A stretch of 64,000 nt of DNA from assembly GCA_944990035.1 (NCBI GenBank), contig CALYLX010000150.1, positions 1,054,001-1,118,000 on the forward strand, read 5' to 3'. A program made the position numbers and the translations under genes. This document shows positions 36,336 through 47,795 of the stretch, piece by piece. The notes beneath the pieces were generated by a model that did no database searches, had not been told where the DNA came from, and saw nothing but the letters and a program-made list of their open reading frames with translations. The first letter of the stretch is position 1; every line of letters starts with the position of its first letter. This stretch comes from Clitopilus passeckerianus. Lineage: Eukaryota > Basidiomycota > Agaricomycetes > Agaricales > Entolomataceae.

Positions 36336-36517
36336 TGTTAGTTGTTCAAGTGATAGGGTATCAAATATATTTTGTTTCTATATGCATATCCTATTGTACA
36401 TAACATAGCAAGTAACAAAGCATATCAACATACATAGCATAAACTTTTGTGAGAGAGCATGATTGGGTATCTACTGCACTGTTCTGCATTGCTCTGGTAT
36501 TAAGTAGAGGTACAGGT

Positions 36518-38103
36518 TCAATCTTTCCCATGGGCAAAAGCCAGTAAGGCTGCCCAGCCTGGAGTTGGGCCAGAAGTTGGAGAGGTGGGTTTGGCTTGTG
36601 TGGGATTGTTCTGCCTCTGATTAGATCCAGCAGGCTGCCTAGATGTAGGAATGGCACTTTTGCTAGTATGGGCTGCTGATAATGAGATTGGTAAAGCCCT
36701 GGTAGAATTAGAACCAGATGCATCAGGCCTAGCCTGTTCCAAGGCAGTAGGCTGCTTCCTATATATTTTGGGCCCTTGGTCAGAATTCCTTCTTTTCTGA
36801 GTCCTTGTTTCTGTTGATGATGTGCTAGGAGATACACTCCTAGACAAGCTCTTGACACTTGACTGGCAATTAATTAGACCCAGGGAATACTAGTATGGCT
36901 AAATTCATATATAGTGCTGACTTACCTCTTCTGATGATTCTGAACTTAGAGCACCATCACTATTAGTTATGTTTAAAGCTGATGTAGCCCTGCAAAGTGC
37001 AGGATCTTCAGAGCTAGCCTTGGAGCCAGCTTTGTATTTGCCTGCTATATATCCCAATTGAGGTAAAGGAGGTTGACCTGGCATGCGCTACATTATTTGG
37101 TATTTACAAATTAGCATATAAGCTTGAACAGAAAGAATGTATTACTTACAACAAACAGAAATCTGCAGGTCTTGAAACCTGACTTTCCTGTTTCCTCCCA
37201 AGCCTAAAATATCTCTTAGACATGCTGCATTATTAGAAGACTTCAAACCTTACCTTCTCTACTTGGTATAATCCATCATAGCGGTATCTATCATAATCAG
37301 TATTACTTATACAATATGAGTTATCAAATCAAGAAGAATTGACCCACCCTTCTGCAGGAGCATATTTTGCATAGAATTTTCTAGATTGTCCTCTTATAAC
37401 CCTGATTGGCTTTTTAGTCTTGGATGAAAGCTATAAAAAATTATGTATGTTTTTAGGCTGACTTCAATGTCTAAAGAAGTTAGAACTTTACCTTTAGAGC
37501 CTTGTTTCCTGTTTTCTGCCAATCCTGGTCTGCTGATCTTGGACCATCCCATAACTGTAGCATATATTAACAGCATTTCTAGAAAGGATACTAGCTGTGC
37601 TAACCTCTTTTCCTCGCATCTGATCCATCTTGCTTCCAGCTGTATTTCTGCCACCTTCCCCAGAATAAATACTAACAAAGAAGCTATTATTGGTGAGACT
37701 ACTAAAGGTTCTTTAATACTTACAATGTTTCTCCATTGTCTTCATCATCCTCATAACCATATGACCTGGGTAGAAAATCATAATAAGCAAATTGAACTTG
37801 AATATTAAGCCTAGCAGTTAAGACCAAACTGACATAACAATTGAATATGCTCCATCCTTGCCATTTCCATGAATCCCTGCCCTTAGGGGTGCATGAACTC
37901 GAGCACCAGCACAGTCAACTCTGTTTTTGAATGTTGTTCCAATAGGAACACCAGGAATATGCCCATGTGTCTTGGCCTTATCCCTGGAATTATTATCAGC
38001 ATGCTAGACAGGATGGCAGGCCAGCCAGAGCTACATACCTTCCTTTCCCTTTAGCAACTTTCTGACCCTTGAGCCAGTTGGAAGCAGTACTTGATCTTGG
38101 CAT
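36518..38103 (-). CDS. SRA/YDG-domain protein, predicted 5-methylcytosine reader
   Basis: Predicted 354 residues from ten short exons: 38039-38103, 37834-37983, 37724-37765, 37605-37671, 37492-37554, 37348-37430, 37254-37287, 37150-37203, 36926-37087, 36518-36862; the sum divides by three and every border is GT-AG. Residues about 30-195 form an SRA domain: GHIPGVPIGTTFKNRVDC, VHAPLRAGIHGNGKDGAYSI, YGYEDDEDNGETFIYSG, KYAPAEGYRYDGLYQVEK, SGFKTCRFLFVR. By spacing, Tyr76, Asp79 and Tyr88 match Tyr466, Asp469 and Tyr478 of human UHRF1, which hold the flipped methyl-base. The NKR-finger position reads SKM. No RING, PHD or SET domain is present; the C-terminal ~155 residues are Ser/Thr/Pro-rich. The exons are visibly AT-richer than neighbouring genes. 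Probably nuclear. Confidence 0.9.
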
Positions 38104-38382
38104 TTGATAGAAAAGTGATAGTGCACTAGTACAAGCTACAGGGCAACCTTGAGAAACAAATGCATCTTGGCTTCTGAAGTTTATATAGTCTCAGATTATT
38201 CAGCATGTCAGTATGAGTCATGGCATGTCATATTATTTGCCTCCATTTGGTCTACAGTGCGAGTCTGACTCATTAGCCTATCCCTCATCCCGGGTACACC
38301 TAGTCTTCCACCTAATCTTGTACTTATGCCTACCCGCCTGTGCCCAGAAAAGTACAATAAACTTCAGGTCCAAGGAACATTG

Positions 38383-41300
38383 CTAAGAATCATGTCTGTT
38401 ATTGTTTTTCAGATATAATACACCTCTGTGACGACTTTGGTTAACAACTTGTTCTCTCAACATACATACATCCTCTTCCTCCCGCAATATCCTCATTATG
38501 AGGCGTGCAGCATTAACATCACCACGTACATAGAATGCCTTGATAAACATCTTGTAAAGAGGTTGGACGTGTCGCTTGAATGAGATTGGTGAATCAAAAT
38601 CAGGAATGTGCCTGACTTCTCCAGCAGCCTGGGTACCAAACGGCACACCATTAATCTGCTTCCAGTGTGCTGAAGCGGGATAGCCCAACCGCACCATATG
38701 GTCAAAAAGCTGCTTCAACTTCTGGGACGTGATGACTTGGCGCCAGCGTAGCATAGCCTTCATCACGATGTTGATGGTGATGCGGTCGGGTTGAAAGCGG
38801 TACGTGCGTTCGAGAAAGTCCTTTGTACGCACGACTTGACGAACAAGGCGACCATTCCGAAAGATGTGATACCTGAGGTATCCGTGGAGGAATGTGTTGC
38901 AGAGTGAAGTCTTGAGGTTGAGGTCGAGTTGTGAATGTACGGTGTTGAGCACCTTCCTCGCGGCTTTAAATCGGTGGGAGCGTATGAGAATCTCGAACGC
39001 GAATTTCAGGGACGGGGGATGCCGCAAGTAGCGTTTGAGAATGGAGGAGACCGCAAGGACGTGGATGAAGGCTGGCTTCTTGAGGTTAAAACCGACCGCC
39101 CGCGCCATTAGTTCCCTCCCCGTTCGGCGCCCAACTCTGCCTACGCTGGTTCGGTATAGTTTACGAGCTTGAACGCTGGCGCCTGCCTTTGTGAGAAGTA
39201 GCAACACCTTGCGATGAAAGTCGTGCGAAGCTGGGGTATCGTCGAGCGCAACAAACTGTGCGAGGCGTGACGCAAGTTGCATTTGCCTACGACGAACGAA
39301 AGCTCTTGTGAGCCGAAGGAAGAGCCGGACCGTGAAGAACTGTGGACGCGACCGATGGATGGTCTCAACAAGCTTCATCGCCAGCGAAGGGTGGTTCGAA
39401 ACGATAGCGAGCTGGAAGAAGTAGCGTATGGGCCACTTGGTGCGTAGAGAAGGAGGTTTAGCCTTGTAAAGCTCGAGCATTATCTCGCTCAAGGTCTTGG
39501 CGAGGGCCGGATCCAACCGTTCTCGGCGGTCGAGTCTGAAGGCGTCGAGGAAGGTCATGACGAGCTCTTCGGTCTGCAAGTGCGTGAAGTAAGGATATCG
39601 AAGGAATGGTATGGCCCGCGAGAGCTGTCGGTCCTTGATGAAAGTAATGTTCATGTTGAGGACATCCCCGGCATCGAATTTGATTCGCTGTTGTTGGCCA
39701 AGTCGGTAGAGTGAATGAGCTACATTTGCGTCCAGAGGAGCGTAATGGCCGAATATGGCTTGAAGTAACTCAAGACGGGATGAGGGTTGCGAATAGTCGA
39801 TGCGAGAAAGGATGTCGCCGATATCCTTGCCATGGCAGGCGGCAGATGCTACCACATATGCGACACGTAAGTCGAGCACCTGGCATCTGTCGGCTGCAAG
39901 TTCGGTGTCCCCGACATGAAAGAGGTCATGTTCCATGCAAAACCATGTACATTCGTCCACAAGGGCAAGGTCGCTGGTTTGGGTTGCCAGGCGAAAAAAG
40001 GTTGAAAGTATGACGCGTGTGACGTTAACCGGTCGGCATTCACTCGCATGGTCGACCCCTTGCCAGGAGCGCCAGAGAGTGTTAACAACGGCTCGTAAAT
40101 CTTCCAGAGACGGAGGAAGTAGCTGTGTGCCATCCATGACGTTACGCAGAAAGGAGAGCAGAAGCACCGTTCGCCACTCTAGCGCATTGGAGAGTTTGAT
40201 ACCCCGTGCAGAATCAATGGAATGGAATCTGGTCCTCGGGAGTCTGCACAGGACGAGAGGTATGAGCTGTGCCATGCGAATGGAATCTGGGGTGGAAGGA
40301 CCGAAGGTCGTGTTGGCACGACGTCTTGCCCATTCCAGCACATCCTTAGTTGCCGTAAGTGGAGCGTGACTTGGGAAGAGGGCATTGCCAAGGGCGGAAC
40401 TGATGTCTCCTATGCTGATTGCAACACGTCCTGGTGAGGGTGACGGTGGTGACGGGTTGAAGGTAGCAACTTCATCTACGGTCATCTCGAGGCGCGTCAC
40501 TATGAGGGAGAGGATACGACTTTGCTGATCCGAGGTCAGGTCGTGTGCTCTTTCAAGCACGACTTGCCAGAGGACGTCCTGTATGCTTGTGTGCGGGTTC
40601 TTGTGGAGTTCCAGCACTCGAGAAAGACGTGGCACCAACATCGCAAGCCCTTTCGGCGAATTTGTCGAGAATAACGTGTTGAAATAGGGGACATGAACTT
40701 CCGGGTCGGGGGTGTGTTTCCAAATTTGAAGGTATTGATTCGTCGCTTGGTTGATCAGGATCCAATGTGCGTGTTCTGTGGGCCGACGAGATTCAATTAG
40801 TGATAGTGACGAATAAGGATGTCGATACTGACCTGGATTCAGGCCGTCGGAGCCATCCACCTGCACCTGTGCCAGAAGGCCACGCATGATCCAAAACCGA
40901 TCCGTCCCATTCAACGGCGCACCCAAAACTTTCTCCTTCACTCGAGAAATGTCGAGAACCAGCTCCCAATACGTCGTTCCATCAGGAACCGCCTCCACAT
41001 TCGATTCGAGCTTGCTGAAATATATACAACGCTTGCGGGGAAGCGGAAGAGATAATGTGCCAAGCAGGCTCATGAAATCCGATAACTCTCGAACGTTTAG
41101 CTTCTTGAGGGCACGGCGTGACTTGATAGTGTCGTAGCATTTAATTAGGGTATCAATGCTGAGCTTTTCGGGTGTCGTAGAAACCCCATTGAAGGTATCC
41201 TTGAAGGTCGCCAATGCTTCACCCAATGGAAGCTTAACGTCGCCGACTTCTGGGACAACAGATTGCTCCCTCGGCACAGCAGTTTCCGGCGTAGCTGGAA

Positions 41301-41607
41301 CATCATTTGTAGAGGCAATTGTTGGTTGGAGGTCGGAAGTGGAATTAGTTGAAAATAATAATGTAGGTCTTGTATCTTGTTGCTTCAAGGTCCGGCGCCT
41401 GAGGCGAGATGTGTGGCCAGGAATGGCGACCGTAGCAGCCCTGGGTGACTTACTAATGGTACCCGCAGAGAAGAGCCTGAAAGGTCAATTTTCAATGAAT
41501 AAGGCAAAGCTACGTCACACTGCAGGTACACACCTAATAGTTGAGATGGTAGTGGATGTCTTGCCGTCCAAGGCTCTGTGGACGGTCGACTGGCACCATC
41601 GCAACAT
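38383..41607 (-). CDS. Large PPR-like protein, probably mitochondrial
   Basis: Predicted 1,055 residues from two exons, 41534-41607 and 38383-41476, with a 57-nt intron; the sum divides by three. Start ATG 41607 gives MLRWCQSTVHRALDG and, across the intron, IRLFSAGTISKSPRAAT then SRLRRRTLKQQ: Arg-rich with few acids, as expected for a mitochondrial presequence. The rest is all-helical with degenerate 35-residue repeats; the clearest pentatricopeptide-like units are near the C-terminus (TINIVMKAMLRWRQVI, KLKQLFDHMVRLGYPAS, MFIKAFYVRGDVNAARLIMR). Fungal PPR proteins of this size act in mitochondrial RNA maturation or translation. The repeat call is by eye and the specific function is unknown. 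It shares a 560-base divergent promoter with ribosomal protein P0. Confidence 0.8.
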
Positions 41608-42165
41608 TCCATGGCATGAAAGTTGTCCAGGCAGTTCGCGTCACGGGCGAAAATCGCGTCGTGGCTGCCTAGAAGGTCGTAGTGCCCGCTTGCTCAGTAG
41701 TGAGCAGGGCAATGTAGCAGTCAGAGCCTAGTTTAGTGGTAGCACCTATAAAGAATAATGTTGAGTTCTAATTCCGAGGATACAAAGGGCTAACTCACTG
41801 TGCTGTCCAACGCGGAAGACGACTTGGTCGCTGGCTTCGGCAACGAACAGAACAGCCGGGAAACACCGCCTGGTGGGATCAATACATCAAACCTTATTCA
41901 AAGTTCCCACGCGGGATATACACACAAGATTTCGGCGCGCTTGAGGCTTTGATCTTGTCCTACTCACAACTGTTTGCCTTGAAATATCCATTGGCACAGA
42001 CAGGTCAGTTCTCTACGTCTGGGGCGTACAATCGATGCCTAATATCTGCACAGAGGTCAATCGGGAGGCTTACTAGTTCATATTTTACATCAATTCACGT
42101 ATGTGCTTTTCAAATCTCTGCGAAGGAACGGGAATTCAACAATCTACAGTTAACCAAAATCTAAA
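41608..42165. other. Divergent promoter, PPR-like gene and P0
   Basis: 558 bases between divergent starts. Probably holds both promoters and 5' UTRs. A tRNA-like A box near 41730 was examined and rejected. Confidence 0.5.
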
Positions 42166-43390
42166 ATGGGTGCCTCTCGTGCTGATAAGGAGCAATACTT
42201 CGTTAAACTCAAGGAGCTCTTGGGCAAGTACCGTAAGTAACAAAGGACGTTTGTGAGCCTGGGGGCAAGGATCTGACCTCCTTCCCTTCAGCCTCCATCT
42301 TCATCGTCAATGTCGACAACGTCGGTTCTAACCAGATGCATCAAATCCGTGTCGCTCTCCGTGGCAAGGGTGTTGTCTTGATGGGCAAGAACACCATGGT
42401 TCGCCGTGCTCTCCGCACCATCCTCTCTGAGTTCCCCCAATACGAGCGTCTCCTCCCCCACATCAAGGGAAACATCGGCTTCGTCTTCACCGCTGATGAC
42501 CTCAAGGAAGTTCGCGAGATCATCGTCGCTAACAAGGTCAAGGCCCCTGCTCGTGCTGGTGCCCTTGCTCCCAAGGACGTTATCGTTCCCGCCGCCAACA
42601 CTGGTATGGAACCCGGAAAGACCTCCTTCTTCCAGGCTTTGGGTATTCCCACCAAGATCGCCCGTGGTACCATTGAAATTGTCTCCGACGTCAAGGTCGT
42701 CACTGCCGGTACCCGTGTCGGTCCTTCCGAAGCCACCCTTCTCAACATGTTGAACATTTCTCCGTTCACCTACGGAATGACTGTTGTCCAGATCTACGAC
42801 TCTGGCAACACCTTCTCCCCTGGTGTCCTTGATGTTGATGAGAGCGAACTCATTGACCGCTTCTTGACTGGTATCAAGACCATTGCTGCCATCTCCTTGG
42901 CTCTTAACTACCCCACCCTTGTTTCGGTCACCCACTCCCTTGTCAACGCATACAAGAACTTGATTGCTGTTGCTATTTCGACCGAGTACACCTTCGAGGG
43001 TGCCGAGAAGGTGAGAACCTCGTATTTTACTCCTTGCGTTCGGGCGGATATGATTATTCACAAAAATATCACACTGAAAATACTGAATGTCTTAAGGACA
43101 TTGCTGAATATTTTTATATTTGCTGATTCCGTCCCATTTCCCTAATCCATCGGATTGTGATGCTGATCATTCTTCCCTATAGGTCAAGGAATACCTTGCC
43201 AATCCCGAGGCATTCGCCGTTGCTGCTGCTCCCGCTGCCGCTGCCTCGGCTGATGCCGCTCCGGCTGCTGAGGAAAAAGAGGAAGAGAAGGAAGAGTCCG
43301 ACGAAGATATGGTCAGTCTCCTTCCAGCTTATGAGTCATACGATACTAAGCACGTTCACTGTTTTACAGGGCTTCGGTCTCTTCGATTAG
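42166..43390 (+). CDS. RPP0: 60S acidic ribosomal protein P0
   Basis: Predicted 311 residues from four exons: 42166-42232, 42292-43010, 43183-43311, 43370-43390; length matches the family (about 312-320). P0 forms the base of the ribosomal stalk, binds 25S rRNA and carries P1/P2 dimers that recruit elongation factors. Diagnostic sequence: [39 protein letters not shown], then an Ala/Glu-rich hinge and the universal P-protein tail EEKEEESDEDMGFGLFD (here split by an intron before GFGLFD). Codon use is strongly biased to C-ending codons, as expected for a highly expressed gene. The third intron-free block is preceded by an unusually long intron (43011-43182, 172 nt). Confidence 0.97.
43042..43135 (+). 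ncRNA. Possible box C/D snoRNA inside P0 intron 2
   Basis: The second P0 intron is 172 nt, about three times the local norm. Inside it are a C-box-like ATGATTA (43050-43056, one mismatch to RTGATGA) and a D box CTGA (43123-43126). The flanks can pair: GGGCGGA (43042-43048) with TCCGTCCC (43128-43135), with one bulged base. An internal hairpin (43086-43102, six perfect pairs, five-base loop) and further CTGA motifs usable as D' lie between. Fungal snoRNAs often ride in ribosomal-protein introns. No rRNA guide match could be checked, so this is tentative. Confidence 0.3.
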
Positions 43391-43851
43391 TTCACACATT
43401 GATGTTCTGTACTGTTATCCTTGCACAATATCACCTTCAGAATTGCATTGCACATGAATGAGCCACAGCAAACCGTCAGAGTATGAAAGATCCGGTCGAG
43501 CGCTACACGGATCCCGTACGGTAATACATCGGGAAGGGGCCGTGGTACGGAGCCATCAAAACAGTGACCTCTGCTATGACTTTCATATGCGCTCATGCAC
43601 ATGGAAATTTTTGAATTTAATCGATGAGGGGACTTTGTCCAATACGGATTGGTTACCATCAGCCTTTCAGTCCTTTGAAGACGTTGCAAGCAGCAGCGAG
43701 AATTCTCCGATTAAGATCGAAGAACGTTGGTCGCCGATATCCGTCAAACTTGATCATTCCCCAATCAGGCCAACATACCTCAGAAACTTAGGACCGCCAC
43801 CGAGCAAAGTATCGCTGTTCGAGTATTTATATTGCGTACCATACGGTCCCA
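43391..43851. promoter_or_regulatory. TPS1 promoter region with AGGGG stress-type elements
   Basis: 461 bases between the P0 stop and the TPS1 start. AGGGG occurs at 43535-43539 and 43627-43631 on the plus strand. In yeast, AGGGG (STRE) sites bind Msn2/Msn4 and control trehalose genes under stress. Whether a basidiomycete factor uses them here is inference, and two five-base matches in this length could be chance. Confidence 0.3.
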
Positions 43852-45824
43852 ATGACTTCCGCAACATCGCCCACCAGCGACGCCATGCCTGGTCTTACCA
43901 GCAATCCCAAGGACGGCCATCTCATTGTCGTCTCTAATCGGCTGCCCATAACAATCAGCAAGGATGCCAAGGGCGAATACCACTTCAAAATGTCCTCGGG
44001 AGGACTCGTATCAGCCCTTTCTGGCTTCAAAAAATCCCTCAGCTTCACATGGATTGGTTGGCCAGGATTCTTCATCCCACCCAAAGATCGACCACTCGTA
44101 GACAAACGGCTGATGGAAGAGTATTCATGTCAAGCTGTTTACCTCGACGACGACGTTGCTGACCGTCATTACAACGGTTTCTCCAACTCAATCCTATGGC
44201 CTCTCTTCCATTATCACCCCGGTGAAATGAACTTCGACGAAGAGAACTGGCTCGCCTATCGACAGGCCAATATGCGATTTGCTGAAGCAATATTGCAGCA
44301 AGTTACGCCCAATGCGATGGTCTGGGTCCAGGATTACCACCTGATGCTCCTTCCTATGCTGCTGCGCGGACTTATTGACGGCGGTAATGCTGGGGATTTC
44401 ACCGTTCGCGAGCTGTCCAAGATTACGGAGGGTATTGAAGGCGAAGCGACGTCATTAGCCTCGCCTATCCCTGGCGTCAAAATCGGGTTCTTCCTGCACA
44501 CGCCCTTCCCCAGTAGCGAAATCTATCGGTGAGTTCGAACCCCCTCCATTCTGAACAAAATGAAGCTCATTCATTCCTAGCATATTACCTGTCCGAAGAG
44601 AAATCCTGCTTGGAGTGCTGTATTGCGATCTGATAGGCTTCCATACATACGACTATGCTCGTCATTTCCTATCCTCCTGCACCCGTATTCTCGGTCTCCC
44701 AACTATGCCAAACGGAGTCGAATTCGAAGGGCGCCTCGTACACGTCGGAACGTTCCCTATTGGAATTGAGCCTGCTTCATTCATCGACGTGCGTATATGA
44801 CTCATTTGGTCTCTTCCTCTCGTACTGATGACAATGTTCTCGTGTTACAGAACTTGAAGCGAGAAGCTGTGCAAAATCGTATCTCCCAGCTTGAGCAACG
44901 GTTCAGAGGTGTCAAGGTTATCGTTGGTGTTGACCGTCTCGACTACATCAAAGGTGTCCCTCAGAAGCTTCATGCACTCGAGCTGTTCTTGACTCAACAT
45001 CCGGAATGGATTGGAAAGGTAAGTTAATCATGGACCTATTTTAACGCCTGTTGACATTTTCTCCCAGGTTGTCCTCGTCCAACTTGCCGTTCCGTCCCGT
45101 CAAGATGTTGAAGAGTACCAGAACTTGCGTTCAACCGTCAATGAGCTGGTTGGGCGTATCAACGGTCGCTTTGGAACAGTCGAGTTCATGCCAATCCATT
45201 TCATGCACAAAAGCTTGGCATTCGACGAGCTGTGCGCTCTATACGCAGTCAGCGATGTTTGTCTAGTGTCAAGTACACGAGACGGAATGAACCTGGTATG
45301 TCTACCTATCCCTACACCCTCGACTGCGCTGATAACCTAATGCTATACAGGTTTCATACGAATACATCGCCTGCCAACAAGCTCGCCAAGGTGTCATGAT
45401 ACTTTCCGAGTTCGCCGGCGCCGCTCAGAGCTTGAACGGCTCTATCGTCGTGAACCCCTGGGATTCCCAGCAAGTCGCCGACGCGATCCACGAGGCGGTG
45501 ACTATGGACGCAGCTACCCGTGCCGAGAACCACCGCAAGCTCTTCAAGTATGTCAACAAGTACAGCGCTGCGTTTTGGGGTAGCAGCTTCATCAAGGAGA
45601 TGAGCCGGCTTGAGATCGAGGATGGGAAGCAGGCTGGTGGATCGGATCCGGCGACGTTCAAGTTCAAGGACCAGGCTGCCCTGGAGGTGAAGCCCGAGGA
45701 TCCGGCTCCAAAGGCGGAAGGCGTTGCACTGAAGACGGCAGCTCCTGGTGGAGATGTCGACGAGTCTGCAACTGCTGGACTGGTCAATGGCGATAATAGC
45801 GGGGTCACTATTATACCCTCATGA
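43852..45824 (+). CDS. TPS1: Alpha,alpha-trehalose-phosphate synthase (UDP-forming)
   Basis: Predicted 584 residues from five exons: 43852-44528, 44581-44788, 44851-45018, 45068-45295, 45351-45824; the sum divides by three. Makes trehalose-6-phosphate from UDP-glucose and glucose-6-phosphate in the cytosol (glycosyltransferase family 20). Motifs: LIVVSNRLPITI near the start, SSGGLVSAL, WIGWPGFFIP, VWVQDYHLMLLP, FFLHTPFPSSEIYR, VGVDRLDYIKG, VSSTRDGMNLVSYEY, LSEFAGAAQSL. The protein is longer than yeast Tps1 (495 residues), by a C-terminal extension of about 90 residues rich in Ala, Pro, Glu and Lys. No phosphatase domain is present, so this is the synthase and not Tps2. Confidence 0.97.
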
Positions 45825-46285
45825 AGTCTTTCTTTCGAACCCTTTACCCAAGTGACTATTGGATGACAAGGACTGGATAATACGACAGAGCTAGCTATCA
45901 TCCTTCACGTTGATTCCCGCAATTTTCTCTCGTCGGTATTCATTTTATTTAGGTTGTAAACGTTTACGTCTTTATGGTTATGTTTATTTGGAGCTATGCA
46001 TTTGGTCACTTTCTCATCCCATAGATTTGTACACTAGCCCGTCGTGTAGATAGAGGTCACATACCAGAACATCAATCACGAAATACATGCTTCTGTTGAC
46101 TTCAAAGTGACACGGTGCATGGGTTACAAATTGCAATTTTCATTTCACTTTTTTAAACGAAGGACAAGTACATAAGCCGGGTTAAATTGCGAGCAGAATA
46201 GTAGTACAGCGCCAGAAAAGAGAGTGAGCCATGTTGAATGGGTCTTGAAGAGTTCTTGAAATCTTGAGCGACAGCCAGTACCCCA
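45825..46285. other. Convergent intergenic region, TPS1 / RAE1
   Basis: 461 bases between two convergent stops. AT-richer than the coding sequence on either side, as for 3' UTRs. Nothing else seen. Confidence 0.5.
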
Positions 46286-47795
46286 CTAGGCCCGGCGAGA
46301 GCGAGGTTGGACTTCAGCGCCCTCGACCTTGTGGAACATCAACTTGTTAGGATATCCAGAAGTCATACCTTGGTGGCCTTGAGACCAATCATAGGAGACC
46401 GCATACGCGAACAGTGAACTGTTCCTGTTGAATGCAGAAGTACTGATAGATCCCTGGGCAGCCTCGAAGGCTACGGCGATGGAAAGGGAGGAAGAGGAAG
46501 TGTTTGTTATATTGGTCGTACCGAATTGGGCGAAGGGTGGCTACCCACTTTTCAGACGGCAACGGGCGTCTTTGTCCCAGTAGTTGATGACTCCGTCGGA
46601 ACCTGTATGGCGTTATTTCAGTCCATATGAGAACAAGCTCGTACATACCGCAGGTTGCGAAAGTGCTGCCGTGGACTGGGTGGAAGTTGACCTGGTTGAC
46701 GGCATAGACTTTGGCTTGATCTTTCTTGCCAGGAACAGTGTCTCCTCGATGGCACCTGAAAGAATAATTCTTGCTACACCAGAGTTCAGAGTCTGGTGGA
46801 ATGCTGTGAGATCTTCAAATAAATGGTGACACTTACTCGCGGTCCTTGTCCTCGATGTAACTAATTCGAGAACATCCGGTTGTATCAACGGCCTAGATCC
46901 TGTCAGTTAAGGAATCTTCCAGAAGTACTTATTGGATTGCGATGCGTCCCTCGACGCTCCCAACGGCGAAGCCCTGAGGGGAATGCGCCGCGGCAAAGCA
47001 GGAGATAGTCCGGGTTTGCATCTTCAGCGGCGAGGTTATAACCTATGCAAGATGGATAAGCAATGGTCCATACAGGCAGCGGGAGCGCACTTTGTACGGG
47101 ACCGTAGGTTTATTAAGGTTGAACACCTGGAATTGTCTGTCTGCCGTTCCAACGGTTAAGAGCTGGCCTAGAGTGTCCATGGCATAGCAACGCTCGGGGA
47201 GCGTCACGGTGGCGACAGGGCGGGGAGCACGAAGGTCCCAGTACTTGAAAGGGCATTAAACAAACATACGAATTAGCGAAGAGGCAATGAAACTTACACG
47301 AAGCGTCTTATCCCAGCTAGCCGTGGCCAGAACGCCTGATTGCGCACCGGGAGCGTCGACCCATCTGATGACACGAATTGGCGCATCATGTTGTGCGACC
47401 TGCGTCACTTGGCCGGTAACGACGTCGAGCATACAGCCTTTGTTGTCAGCACCGGCTGAGAGGACTTTACTATCGTCCTATTAAGGAGAATTCGCGGTTC
47501 AATACGCCGTAGATCTCATCTGAATACTGCCAGCTTACAGCATTCCAAATAACAGACAGAACGGGTCCAGTCTGGGTATACATCGCCTTCCCGATAGATA
47601 TCCCATTGCTTATCTCATAGATACGAACCTAATACACAAGAATTAGAGTGAGAACATAGTAGTACCAGGTACAAATACGCTGTTGTCCCAGCTTCCGACG
47701 GCAAGCAGGTCACTCTGTTGGCTAAACGCAAGAGAGGAGATGGAATCTGTCGGAGGATCACTGATTTCAATGTCTTGAGGAACTGCAGTATTCAT
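46286..47795 (-). CDS. RAE1: WD40 mRNA-export factor Rae1/Gle2
   Basis: Start ATG 47795 (MNTAVPQDIEISDPP), stop TAG 46286-46288; about seven exons. WD40 beta-propeller with the typical Rae1 order: DSISSLAFSQQSDLLAVGSW, then after an intron VRIYEISNG; DDSKVLSAGADNKGCMLD; VLATASWDKTLR; YWDLRAPRPVATVTLP; LLTVGTADRQFQVFNL; AAHSPQGFAVGSVEGRIA; VNFHPVHGSTFATCGSDGV; and the C-terminal SLFAYAVSYDWSQGHQG. Rae1 binds the GLEBS motif of Nup98-type nucleoporins and functions in mRNA export at the nuclear pore. The N-terminus is shorter than in animals, lacking the Gly/Phe-rich leader. The final exon ends in a basic tail (QPRSRRA). Confidence 0.93.

Noticed and set aside
41725..41810. tRNA-like A box (TAGTTTAGTGGTAG) with a weak B-box-like stretch
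   Set aside because: No acceptor stem forms and the T-arm does not pair; likely chance.
42288..43061. Long open frame of 257 codons antisense to P0
   Set aside because: It mirrors the strong codon bias of P0 and has no family match; it is a shadow of the real gene.
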